Source: CAYYWP01 sp050176585
GTDB lineage: Bacteria > Desulfobacterota > Binatia > HRBIN30 > CADEER01
Direction: 5' to 3'
DNA: 64,000 bases
NCBI GenBank assembly: GCA_050176585.1
Contig: JBFXHX010000002.1
Location: 124,001 to 188,000 of the forward strand
This document shows, in pieces, positions 11,775 through 19,853 of the stretch; the first letter of the stretch is position 1; every line of letters begins with the position of its first letter. A program made the position numbers and the translations under genes. Under the pieces are notes generated by a model. The model saw only the letters and a list, made by a program, of their open reading frames with translations, made no database searches and was not told the DNA's origin.

Positions 11775-13046
11775 ATGATGACCGAGCTGAGCAAAATGGA
11801 CCGTACCACCCGCGCGCAACGCGCCGACGCGCTGCGAGCCCAGTACGACGCCTTCAAGGCGCGGAAGCTGTCCCTCGATATGACGCGCGGCAAGCCGTGC
11901 GGCGAGCAGCTCGACCTCTCGCTCGGACTGCTCGACTGCCTCGGCCGCGAGTACCGCGCCGCCGACGGCACCGACTGCCGAAACTACGGCGTGGTCGAGG
12001 GCCTGCCGGAGGCCCGCGCGCTCTTCGCCGAGTTGCTCGAGGTCGAACCCGCCGAGGTCATCGTCGGCGGCAACTCGAGCCTCGCGATGATGCACGACAC
12101 AGTCGTCCAGGGGCTGCTGAAGGGCTGGCCGGATGCGCCGCCATGGCGGGAGCGCGGCGCGGTGAAGTTTCTCTGCCCGAGTCCGGGTTACGACCGGCAC
12201 TTCTTCATCTGCGAGCGCTACGGCATCGAGATGATCCCGGTGCCCATGGGCGAGGATGGACCGGACATGGACCGGGTCGAAGAGCTCGCGTCCAGCGATC
12301 CGCAGGTGAAGGGCATCTGGTGCGTGCCGCGCTACAGCAATCCGACCGGCGTGACCTACTCCGACGATACGGTCGCCCGCCTCGCCCACATGCAGGCGGC
12401 ACCGGACTTTCGCATCCTGTGGGACAACGCATATGCGGTCCACCACCTGGTCGACCAGCCGAAGCCGCTCGCCAACATCTTGCGCGCATGCCGCGCAGCG
12501 GGGCATCCGGACCGCCCGATCGTTTTCACCTCGACCTCGAAGATCAGCTTCGCCGGCGCCGGCGTCGGCGTGCTGGCGGCGAGCCCGACCATTGTGCGCC
12601 ATCTCCTCGGCGCCCTCTCCATTCAGACCATCGGGCACGACAAGCTGAACCAGCTGCGGCACGTGCGCTTTTTCAAAAATGCCGCCGGGATCGCGGCGCA
12701 CATGCGGAAACACGCCGCCATCCTGAAGCCGAAGTTCGACGCCGTCGCATCAGTGTTCGACGGCGCGCTGCGCGGCAAGCAGATCGCCGAATGGAGCCGG
12801 CCAGAAGGCGGCTACTTCATCAGCTTCGACACGCTCGACGGCTGCGCCAGCAAAGTGGTGGCCCTCGCCGACGCCGCCGGCGTCAAGCTCACGAAAGCCG
12901 GTTCGACGTTTCCGTACGGACGCGACCCGCGCGACCGCAACATCCGCCTCGCTCCGAGCCTGCCCGATGGAGACGAAATCCGCCAAGCCATGGAGCTGGT
13001 GGCGGTGGCGGTAGAGCTAGCGAGCTTGGAAAAGGCAGGCTGTTAA
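11775..13046 (+). CDS. Aspartate aminotransferase, type Ic-like (PLP fold type I)
   Basis: This 423-residue PLP enzyme resembles the type Ic aspartate aminotransferases first described in Corynebacterium and Mycobacterium rather than AspC. Diagnostic segments are DMTRGKPCGEQLDLSLGLL, NYGVVEGLPEAR and VPRYSNPTGVTYSD. The Schiff-base lysine lies in STSKISFAGAGVG. It transfers the amino group of aspartate to 2-oxoglutarate. Two ATGs at 11775 and 11778 follow GGAG at 11768-11771; the second has better spacing, so the protein may start three bases later. It is convergent with the sugar dehydrogenase gene. Confidence 0.85.
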   Translation: MMTELSKMDRTTRAQRADALRAQYDAFKARKLSLDMTRGKPCGEQLDLSLGLLDCLGREYRAADGTDCRNYGVVEGLPEARALFAELLEVEPAEVIVGGNSSLAMMHDTVVQGLLKGWPDAPPWRERGAVKFLCPSPGYDRHFFICERYGIEMIPVPMGEDGPDMDRVEELASSDPQVKGIWCVPRYSNPTGVTYSDDTVARLAHMQAAPDFRILWDNAYAVHHLVDQPKPLANILRACRAAGHPDRPIVFTSTSKISFAGAGVGVLAASPTIVRHLLGALSIQTIGHDKLNQLRHVRFFKNAAGIAAHMRKHAAILKPKFDAVASVFDGALRGKQIAEWSRPEGGYFISFDTLDGCASKVVALADAAGVKLTKAGSTFPYGRDPRDRNIRLAPSLPDGDEIRQAMELVAVAVELASLEKAGC

Positions 13047-13099
13047 GCGGTTATGCTGTTAGGCCCAGCCTCACGACCAACAGCGGAACACCCTGCGGG

Positions 13100-14755
13100 T
13101 CACGGCGTCCGCGGGACGATCTTGAACACCTCGCCGCCCAGATCGCAGATGTAGAGCTCGCCGCGGCCGTCCCGCCCGAATCCGGAGATCGAGTTGATGA
13201 TATGTCCGCTGGCGGGCGCGAGGTCCGCCGTCCAGTCGCGCTCGTCCTCGACCACCCCGCCGCGGTACGTGAAGCTCCGCACGAAACCCGAGCAGTAGTC
13301 ACCGTAAAAATAGGTGCCGTGCAGCGCCGGGAGCGCGCAGCCCCGATACACGAAGCCGCCGGTGACCGAGCAACCGGCCGTGTGATCGTATTCGAGCACC
13401 GGATCGACGAGGCCCTGCGCCGGGCACGTCCGCGCGGCGTCGAAGCAGCGCGTGAACGGCTGCCTGCCCTCGCGACAACACCAGCCGAAATTCGCCCCGC
13501 TCTCGCCGCTCGGCACGATGTTGATCTCCTCGCGCTCGGCCTCCCCGACGTCGCCGATGTACATGTCGCCGGTGCCGGGGTCGAAGCTGAACCGCCACGG
13601 ATTGCGGAAGCCGAGGGCCCAGATCTCGTCGCGCACGCCATCGGGACCGGCGAACGGGTTATCGGCGGGCACGGCGTAGGGCCGAGCCGCGTCGATGTCG
13701 ATGCGCAGGATCTTCGCGAGCCACGTGGTGAGGTCCTGCCCGTTATTCTGCCGGGTGGCCGACTGACCGCCGTCGCCGAGCGACACGTACAGATAGCCGT
13801 CCGCGTCGAACTCGAGCTGACCGCCCTTGTGGGCGACGAACGGCTGCCGTTGCTCGAGCACCAGCTCCTCGCTCTCCGGATCCGCGACATCCGGATTCTC
13901 GGTTACGCGGAAGCGCGACAGCACGGAGAATGTCTCCTGCTCGCGCAGGGTCGTGTAATACACGAAGAACGTGCCGTTGCTCGCGTAGGACGGATGAAAG
14001 GCGAGCCCGAGCAACCCGCGCTCGCCACCGGCGATGACCCGGTTCCGGATGTCCAGGAATGGCGCGGCCGCGATCTGCCCGTTTGCGAGGATGCGGATGG
14101 TCCCGCGCTGCTCGACGATGAACAGTCGCTCGAGGTCTCCGGGCGGGGCCGTTGCGTAGAGCGGCTGCGCCAAGCCGGAGGCGACCCGCACCGCCGTGAT
14201 CTCGGTGCCGGCGGCCGGTTGGACTCCCGCACACGGATCGACAGCGGTTTCCAGTCGACAGTGGGCGTCGCAATCATCGCCCGCGGCGCGGTTGCCGTCG
14301 TCGCACTGCTCCCCGGGCTCCGGCGTGCCATTGCCGCACACGCGCGCCGACACCGGCGGTGAGGGCGTCGGAGTCCCCGTCGCGGTGGCCGTCGCGGCCG
14401 GCGTGTCGGTCGGCGCAGGCGTGGGCGTGAAGGTGCGGACGCAGCCCTGCAGGGAGTTGCGCACCGCCGCCTGCAGCTCGCCGATGCCGACCACGCCGTC
14501 GCCGTCGAGGTCCGCCGCGGGACAGTCGGTCACCGGTCGCTGGCCGAGCGCAATTCGCAGTGCTCGCACCAACTCGCTAATGCTGATCACCCGATCGCCG
14601 TCACAATCGCTCGGGCACGGCCCGGCGGGCCCTCCGAACGCCGGGCCCGTAGCGCATACGAGCCCGATCAGGAACAAAGGGGCCCATAGGAGCCTCCGCG
14701 AGCGGCGCGGCGCGGAAATGCCGGGCGCGTATGGCTTGCGAGCGGGAATATGCAT
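13100..14755 (-). CDS. Secreted PQQ-type sugar dehydrogenase with cysteine-capped EF-hand module
   Basis: This exported protein has 551 residues. A twin-arginine-rich signal (RRSRRLLWAPLFLIGLV) covers about residues 17-40. Residues 47-105 form a 59-residue double EF-hand-like module with cysteines at its positions 1, 5, 32 and 59. A Thr/Pro linker follows, then a myxobacterial-type CGNGTPEPGEQCDDGN repeat. The remaining 370 residues are a glucose/sorbosone dehydrogenase beta-propeller, with GERGLLGLAFHPSYASNG, GYLYVSLGDGG and ALGFRNPWRFSFDPGTGD. Such enzymes oxidise sugars in the periplasm or at the surface using PQQ, but cofactor use is inferred. The start ATG 14755 excludes an unlikely upstream extension to 14842. 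Confidence 0.85.
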   Translation of the reverse strand: MHIPARKPYAPGISAPRRSRRLLWAPLFLIGLVCATGPAFGGPAGPCPSDCDGDRVISISELVRALRIALGQRPVTDCPAADLDGDGVVGIGELQAAVRNSLQGCVRTFTPTPAPTDTPAATATATGTPTPSPPVSARVCGNGTPEPGEQCDDGNRAAGDDCDAHCRLETAVDPCAGVQPAAGTEITAVRVASGLAQPLYATAPPGDLERLFIVEQRGTIRILANGQIAAAPFLDIRNRVIAGGERGLLGLAFHPSYASNGTFFVYYTTLREQETFSVLSRFRVTENPDVADPESEELVLEQRQPFVAHKGGQLEFDADGYLYVSLGDGGQSATRQNNGQDLTTWLAKILRIDIDAARPYAVPADNPFAGPDGVRDEIWALGFRNPWRFSFDPGTGDMYIGDVGEAEREEINIVPSGESGANFGWCCREGRQPFTRCFDAARTCPAQGLVDPVLEYDHTAGCSVTGGFVYRGCALPALHGTYFYGDYCSGFVRSFTYRGGVVEDERDWTADLAPASGHIINSISGFGRDGRGELYICDLGGEVFKIVPRTP

Positions 14756-14817
14756 GGCAGACGACCTGGCTTTGGTGCTCCGGACAGTTGCCGCACGCAA
14801 AATGTAAAGCCGATCCG

Positions 14818-14846
14818 CTTGTAGAGCCGATCCGCTGCGCAATCAC
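14818..14846. repeat. 12-base direct repeat in the intergenic region upstream of the sugar dehydrogenase
   Basis: AGCCGATCCGCT occurs at 14818-14829 and again at 14835-14846. The copies are 17 bases apart start to start, about 60-90 bases before the start of the minus-strand sugar dehydrogenase gene. Tandem sites at such spacing could be an operator, but no regulator is identified. The rest of the 207-base spacer (14756-14962) shows no gene. Confidence 0.4.
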
Positions 14847-14962
14847 CCGGCCTCACTGGCGCGCAATGCTCGTCCCTAAGGCGGAGTTATACAAATTCCA
14901 CGACGCGGATACGTCATGTCCAGAGAGGGAGGAGCCCGAACCCGCCGAAATGATGCAGTCGG

Positions 14963-16366
14963 CTATACGTGAAGGGCCCGCTCCAGGGCCGCGAGCGTAG
15001 CCTCCCCGACCATCTCGGACAGGGTCGGATGTGGGAACACCGCATGCGCCAACTCGGCTTCCGTCGTCTCCAGCGTCTTGGCGATGGTGAAACCCTGAAT
15101 CAGCTCGGTGGCTTCCGTGCCGAACAGATGCGCGCCCAGCAGCTCTCCCGTCGTGGCATCGAAGACGGTCTTCACGAGGCCTTCGGGCTCCCCGAGCGCG
15201 ATCGCTTTGCCGTTCGCCTGATACGGGAACCGGCCGACCTTCACCTCGTGCCCCGCGGTGCGCGCCGCCGCCTCGGTCAACCCCACGCTGGCGATCTGCG
15301 GCCGGCAATACGTGCAGCCCGGAACGTTGCGCACGTCGAGGGGCCGTACGCCTTCGACACCGGCCAGATGCTCGACGCAGATCACGCCTTCGTGACTGGC
15401 CTTGTGCGCCAGCCACGGCGGACCCACGACGTCGCCAATGGCGTAGACGCCCGGCTCGTCGGTTGCGAGCCACTCATTCACCAGAATGTGCCCGTTCTCG
15501 ACGCGCACGCGCGTGCCCTCGAGGCCGATCTGCTCGACGTTGCCGGTGATGCCGATCGAGAGGATGACGCGATCGACGGTGACTGGCGATACCGCACCGC
15601 GCCCGAGGTCGATCACCGCGGTCACCTCGTCGCGCTGTTTGCTAAGGGACTGCACGGTGGCTCCGGTGTGCACGCGGATGCCGCGCTTCTCGAAGCTCTT
15701 CCGCGCCAGGGCGGAGATTTCCTCGTCTTCCACCGGGAGGATGCGCGGCAGCGCTTCCACCAGCGTCACCTCGGCGCCCATGTCGCGGTAGAAGCTGGCG
15801 AACTCGACGCCGATGGCGCCCGCCCCGATGACCAGCAGCGAACGCGGCATGCGCTCGGGCACCATCGCTTCTTTGTAGGTCCAGACCAGTAGTGCGTCGG
15901 GCTCCAAGCCGGGCAACGAGCGCGCGCGCGCACCCGTGGCGAGAATCACGTGCGGAGCCGCGAGCGTCGCCACTGTGGTGCCGTCCTTTTCCGCCACCAC
16001 GCGGCCGGGGCCTTCGAGCCGGCCATGGCCGTCGATGACGTCGACGGCGTTCTTCTTCATGAGGAAGCGCACGCCCGTGGTCAGCCGCTTCGCCACCGCG
16101 CGCGACCGCTTCACCACCCGGGCGAGATCGAAGCTCACCTCGCCGGCGCTGAACCCGTGCTCGTCCAGGTTGTGCAACAGGTGATTGATCTCCGCCGTAC
16201 GCAACAAGGCCTTGGTCGGGATGCAGCCCCAGTTGAGGCAGATACCCCCCAGGTGCTCGCGCTCGACCAGGGCGGTGCGCAACCCGAGCTGGCGAGCCCG
16301 GATGGCCGCGACATAGCCGCCGGGGCCGCCGCCGATCACGATGACGTCGTAGTCTGATCCGGTCAT
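14963..16366 (-). CDS. lpdA: Dihydrolipoyl dehydrogenase
   Basis: This 467-residue flavoprotein reoxidises dihydrolipoamide in 2-oxoacid dehydrogenase complexes or the glycine cleavage system, passing electrons to NAD. Visible are the FAD site VIVIGGGPGGYVAAIRA, the redox-active disulfide GGICLNWGCIPTKALL, the NAD site VIGAGAIGVEFAS, and the C-terminal His-Glu dyad in HPTLSEMVGEA. The start ATG 16366 gives MTGSDYDVIVIGGG; the frame is open to 16462 but the added residues are not family-like. No E1 or E2 genes are nearby, so it may serve several complexes. The next gene upstream, NDH-2, is on the same strand. Confidence 0.95.
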   Translation of the reverse strand: MTGSDYDVIVIGGGPGGYVAAIRARQLGLRTALVEREHLGGICLNWGCIPTKALLRTAEINHLLHNLDEHGFSAGEVSFDLARVVKRSRAVAKRLTTGVRFLMKKNAVDVIDGHGRLEGPGRVVAEKDGTTVATLAAPHVILATGARARSLPGLEPDALLVWTYKEAMVPERMPRSLLVIGAGAIGVEFASFYRDMGAEVTLVEALPRILPVEDEEISALARKSFEKRGIRVHTGATVQSLSKQRDEVTAVIDLGRGAVSPVTVDRVILSIGITGNVEQIGLEGTRVRVENGHILVNEWLATDEPGVYAIGDVVGPPWLAHKASHEGVICVEHLAGVEGVRPLDVRNVPGCTYCRPQIASVGLTEAAARTAGHEVKVGRFPYQANGKAIALGEPEGLVKTVFDATTGELLGAHLFGTEATELIQGFTIAKTLETTEAELAHAVFPHPTLSEMVGEATLAALERALHV

Positions 16367-16489
16367 TAACCGAACTCCGTATCGGCTTTCGCACCGATGC
16401 TCAATGCGTGCCGAGATACGGAGCGTGCCGTGCTCGAGCTCACGAGCACGATGCCCGCACACCTCGGCGTATGCGCGGTGAAGATCTTC

Positions 16490-17827
16490 TCAGCGCCGCC
16501 CCGCCACCCGTGCCCTTTGCGGAGGATCGCTCGCCGCAGCGATCGGCAGGGGCAAAGGGTCGGCGCCGGTGATCAGCCGGGCGCCGCGGTTGCGCGTGAT
16601 ATACGTCCAGGCCCACGTAAACAGCACGATCACGCGGTTCTCGAAACCGATCAGGTACAGGATGTGGACGAATATCCACGTCAGCCAGGCGAGCAGGCCC
16701 GACAGGTGTACCCGACCGATCTGCGCCACCGCCTGACCGCGGCCGATGGTGGCCATGGTCCCCTTGTCGCGATAGCGAAACGGCGCCGGCGCCGCGGAGC
16801 CATCGATCCGCGCGGCGAGCACCTGCGCCACATAATGTCCCTGCGCCATCGCGATCGGCGCGAGACCGGGCAGCGGCGCGCCATCTTGCTCCGAATGGGC
16901 CATGTCGCCGATCGCGAACAGCTCCGGGTGGCCGGCGAGGGTCAAATCCGGGTTCACATACACGCGCCCTGCGCGATCGGTTTGGGCGCCGCTCGCCCCG
17001 GCCAGGAGCTGGGCCAATGGCCCCGCCTGAACGCCGGCAGCCCACAGCACCGTGCGCGCTGGAACGATCTCTTCCCGATCGCCGGCGCGCAGCCGAACGC
17101 CGTTGCCGTCGATCCCCGCGACGCTGGTATTCAGCCGGACGGTGACCCCCAGCCGTTCTAGCGCGGTCTGGGCCTTGGCCGACAATGACGGAGCATACGC
17201 TGACAACACCCGCGATCCCGCTTCCACCAGGAGGATCTGCGCGTCCCAGGGCCGAATGGCACAGAAGTCGTGTCGCAGCGTGTCGTTCGCGATCTCTCCG
17301 AGCGCGCCTGCCAGCTCGACGCCGGTGGGCCCGCCGCCGACCACCACGAAGCACAGCCAGCCCTCGCGGCGCGCGTAGTCGCCTTCGCGCTCCGCGGTCT
17401 CGAACGCGAGTAGGACGCGCCGGCGAATGTCGGTGGCGTCCTCTATGGTCTTCAGCCCGGGCGCGTACACGCTCCACTCGGGATGACCGAAGTAATGATG
17501 GCTCGCGCCGCCGGCGGCTACGAGCACGTCGTAGCTCAGCGCTCCGTCACTGAGGGTCAACCGGCGGCGGGTGACATCGATGGCCGTCACCTCGGCCATC
17601 AGCACGCAGGCGTTGACCTGCTTTCGCAAGATGTGCCGCAGCGGCGAGGCGATATCGCCGGGCGATAGGCTGCCGGTGGCGACCTGATAGAGCAGCGGTT
17701 GGAACAGATGAAAGTTCCGCCGATCGACCAGCGTAACGCGCACCGGAACCGACTTGAGCGCCTGTGCCGCGTACAACCCGCCGAACCCGCCGCCGATGAT
17801 GACCACGTGTGGTATCGCTTCGGGCAC
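16490..17827 (-). CDS. ndh: Type II NADH:quinone dehydrogenase (NDH-2)
   Basis: This 445-residue single-subunit NADH dehydrogenase transfers electrons from NADH to the quinone pool without pumping protons. It has two Rossmann sites: HVVIIGGGFGGLYAA at the N-terminus for FAD, and FVVVGGGPTGVELAGAL near residue 170 for NADH. The FAIGDMAHSEQ segment completes FAD binding. A hydrophobic C-terminal stretch, LTWIFVHILYLIGFENRVIV, is the membrane-association region. Start ATG 17827 is followed directly by the FAD motif. It lies upstream of lpdA on the same strand, with 123 bases between them, and is divergent from the epimerase gene at 18037. Confidence 0.92.
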   Translation of the reverse strand: MPEAIPHVVIIGGGFGGLYAAQALKSVPVRVTLVDRRNFHLFQPLLYQVATGSLSPGDIASPLRHILRKQVNACVLMAEVTAIDVTRRRLTLSDGALSYDVLVAAGGASHHYFGHPEWSVYAPGLKTIEDATDIRRRVLLAFETAEREGDYARREGWLCFVVVGGGPTGVELAGALGEIANDTLRHDFCAIRPWDAQILLVEAGSRVLSAYAPSLSAKAQTALERLGVTVRLNTSVAGIDGNGVRLRAGDREEIVPARTVLWAAGVQAGPLAQLLAGASGAQTDRAGRVYVNPDLTLAGHPELFAIGDMAHSEQDGAPLPGLAPIAMAQGHYVAQVLAARIDGSAAPAPFRYRDKGTMATIGRGQAVAQIGRVHLSGLLAWLTWIFVHILYLIGFENRVIVLFTWAWTYITRNRGARLITGADPLPLPIAAASDPPQRARVAGRR

Positions 17828-18036
17828 GCCGGATAGTCTAGCGCACGGGGCGGGAAGCGCATCCTCATGCGCGTTCGCCGCCGGACGGTGGGCTCCGCGG
17901 GTTTTGGGCGACGGCTTCGCTGCTGGGCCTCACGAGCGGCCTCGACAGTACCGGGAGCGCTTCCTGTATGCTGGGGCCCGCAGCGATCGCCGCACGCGTG
18001 GTATTAGGCGAACACGCGAACACGGGAGCTACAGCC

Positions 18037-18942
18037 ATGATGATCCTGGTGAGCGGAGCGAGTGGTCTGATCGGATCGGCGTTGGCGCCGTTCCTCGCCT
18101 CGGGTGGGCGCGAGATCGTTCCCCTGACCCGCGGCGGCAACGGCGCGCGCAGTGCAGGCGTGCGCTGGGATCCCCAAGCCGGAACGATCGATCGAGAGCG
18201 CCTGGCCGAGATCCGTCCGGATGCGGTCGTTCACCTCTCCGGGGAAGACATCTCGCATGGCCGCTGGACGCGGGCGAAGAAGGCGCGGATCCGGAGCAGC
18301 CGCGTCGACGGCACCGCCCTCCTCGTGAGCGCGCTCTGCGAGCTGCGGCGGCCGCCGCAGACGCTCATCGCGGCTTCGGCGATCGGCTATTATGGCAACC
18401 GCGGCGACGAGGTGCTCACCGAGGCCAGCCCGCCGGGCAGCGACTTTTTGGCGGGTGTGTGCCGCGACTGGGAGGCCGTTACGGCGCCCGCGGCCGAGTG
18501 CGGCATACGGGTCGTGAACGCGCGGATCGGCGTCGTGCTTTCCGGGGCGGGCGGCGCGCTCGGCGCCATGTTGACGCCGTTCAAGCTCGGCGCCGGCGGA
18601 CCGATCGGCGACGGACGCCAGTATCTGAGCTGGATCGCGATCGACGACGTAGTGGCTGCGGTCCAGTTCGCCCTGACCAACCCCAGCATATCGGGCCCGC
18701 TCAATCTCGCATCACCCGAGCCCGTGCCCAATGCGGAGTTCGCTCGCGCGCTCGGCAAGGTGTTGTCGCGCCCCGCCGTGCTGCCACTGCCCGCGACGGC
18801 GGTGCGCCTGCTCTTCGGCGAGATGGGCGACGCGCTGCTCCTGTCGAGCACCCGCGTGATTCCGCAACGGCTGGTCGATGCGGGCTTCCGATTCCGCTTT
18901 CCAACCCTCGAGCCCGCACTGCGCCACGTGCTCGGGCAGTGA
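18037..18942 (+). CDS. TIGR01777-family NAD(P)-dependent epimerase (YfcH-like)
   Basis: This 301-residue extended short-chain dehydrogenase-like protein starts MMILVSGASGLIGSALAPFL, the nucleotide-binding loop of the family. It has the conserved HLSGEDISHGRWTRAKK and ASAIGYYGNRG segments and ends with the DUF1731-type helix (LVDAGFRFRFPTLEPALRH). The biochemical role of YfcH relatives is not established. GGGAG at 18024-18028 lies eight bases before ATG 18037, which supports that start over an open extension to 17968. It is divergent from ndh. Confidence 0.88.
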   Translation: MMILVSGASGLIGSALAPFLASGGREIVPLTRGGNGARSAGVRWDPQAGTIDRERLAEIRPDAVVHLSGEDISHGRWTRAKKARIRSSRVDGTALLVSALCELRRPPQTLIAASAIGYYGNRGDEVLTEASPPGSDFLAGVCRDWEAVTAPAAECGIRVVNARIGVVLSGAGGALGAMLTPFKLGAGGPIGDGRQYLSWIAIDDVVAAVQFALTNPSISGPLNLASPEPVPNAEFARALGKVLSRPAVLPLPATAVRLLFGEMGDALLLSSTRVIPQRLVDAGFRFRFPTLEPALRHVLGQ

Positions 18943-18963
18943 TGACGGGATGTTGAATCCGCA

Positions 18964-19021
18964 ACGCGAAGACGCGCAGCGGCGAAGCCTTGCCAAACTT
19001 CGCGCCTCCGCGCCTTCGCGT
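18964..19021. repeat. Imperfect inverted repeat between convergent genes (terminator or REP-like)
   Basis: Two 24-base arms at 18964-18987 and 18998-19021 match in 20 positions when one is reverse-complemented, around a 10-base loop. The element sits in the 86-base gap between the convergent epimerase and enoyl-CoA hydratase genes. It could end transcription from both sides, or be a copy of a dispersed palindromic repeat. There is no T-run. Confidence 0.5.
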
Positions 19022-19028
19022 CGGAGCA

Positions 19029-19799
19029 TCATTTGGCCCACTTCGGGTGCCGCTTGGCGGCAAAAGCGCTCATGCCCTCCGCCGCTTCATCGGAAGCGAA
19101 CAGGGTTGCGCTCTTCTCCGCTGCATACGCGAAGCCCTCCTCAGCGGAGAGTCGCGGCATCAGGCGAACCAGTCGCTTCACCTCGCGCATCGCATTGGGC
19201 CCGCCGAGCGCGATGGCGTCGACCGCTGCTTGCGCGGCCTCCCGCAGTGCTGCCGGCTCGACGACGCGATGCACCAAGCCGTAGCCGAGCGCGTCCGCGG
19301 CCGTGAACGTCTCGCCGGTCAAGAAGAGTCGCATGGCATGATGCACTCCCAGCTTCGGCAGCACGACCACCGAGATCATCGCCGGGATGACGCCGATGCG
19401 GACCTCGCTGAACGCGAACTTCGCCGTGTTGGCGGCGATGGCAATGTCGGCGGCGGCCATGAACCCGAGCCCGCCGCCGAATGCGTGCCCGTTGACGGCC
19501 GCGATCACCGGCTTGTAGCCCTCCCAGATCAGCCGCAAAATCTCGATGAATGAGTTGCGCTGGCCGCCCCGCGCCGCGCCGCGCCCGCCCGCCTTGAGAT
19601 CCGCGCCGGCGCAAAAGGCCGGCCCGTTGCCCGTTAGCACCGCCACCCGCACCACCTCGTCGGCCATTGCGGCGTGCAGGTGCGCCTCCAGCTGCTCGAG
19701 CAGTGGCGCCGAGAGGGCATTGCGGCGCTCGGGCGCGTTGAGCGTGATCCACGCGGCGCAGCCCTGAACCTCGTACAGCACATCGTCAGGCACGCTCAT
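19029..19799 (-). CDS. Enoyl-CoA hydratase/isomerase (possible methylglutaconyl-CoA hydratase)
   Basis: This 256-residue crotonase-fold protein hydrates enoyl-CoA thioesters. The oxyanion-hole segments are visible as FCAGADLKAGG near residue 65 and NGHAFGGGLGFMAAADIAIA near residue 105. It is the last gene of a three-gene minus-strand cluster after an acyl-CoA carboxylase beta and alpha subunit. Carboxylase plus hydratase is the arrangement expected for leucine breakdown (methylcrotonyl-CoA to methylglutaconyl-CoA to HMG-CoA) or for the acyclic isoprenoid pathway. The precise substrate cannot be read from sequence. It ends with FAAKRHPKW, a common tail in this subgroup. Confidence 0.85.
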   Translation of the reverse strand: MSVPDDVLYEVQGCAAWITLNAPERRNALSAPLLEQLEAHLHAAMADEVVRVAVLTGNGPAFCAGADLKAGGRGAARGGQRNSFIEILRLIWEGYKPVIAAVNGHAFGGGLGFMAAADIAIAANTAKFAFSEVRIGVIPAMISVVVLPKLGVHHAMRLFLTGETFTAADALGYGLVHRVVEPAALREAAQAAVDAIALGGPNAMREVKRLVRLMPRLSAEEGFAYAAEKSATLFASDEAAEGMSAFAAKRHPKWAK

Positions 19800-19853
19800 C
19801 CCTCCCTCGGCCAGCGCGCCGGCGGCGACTGCCGCGGTGAGCGCGCCAGCCAG

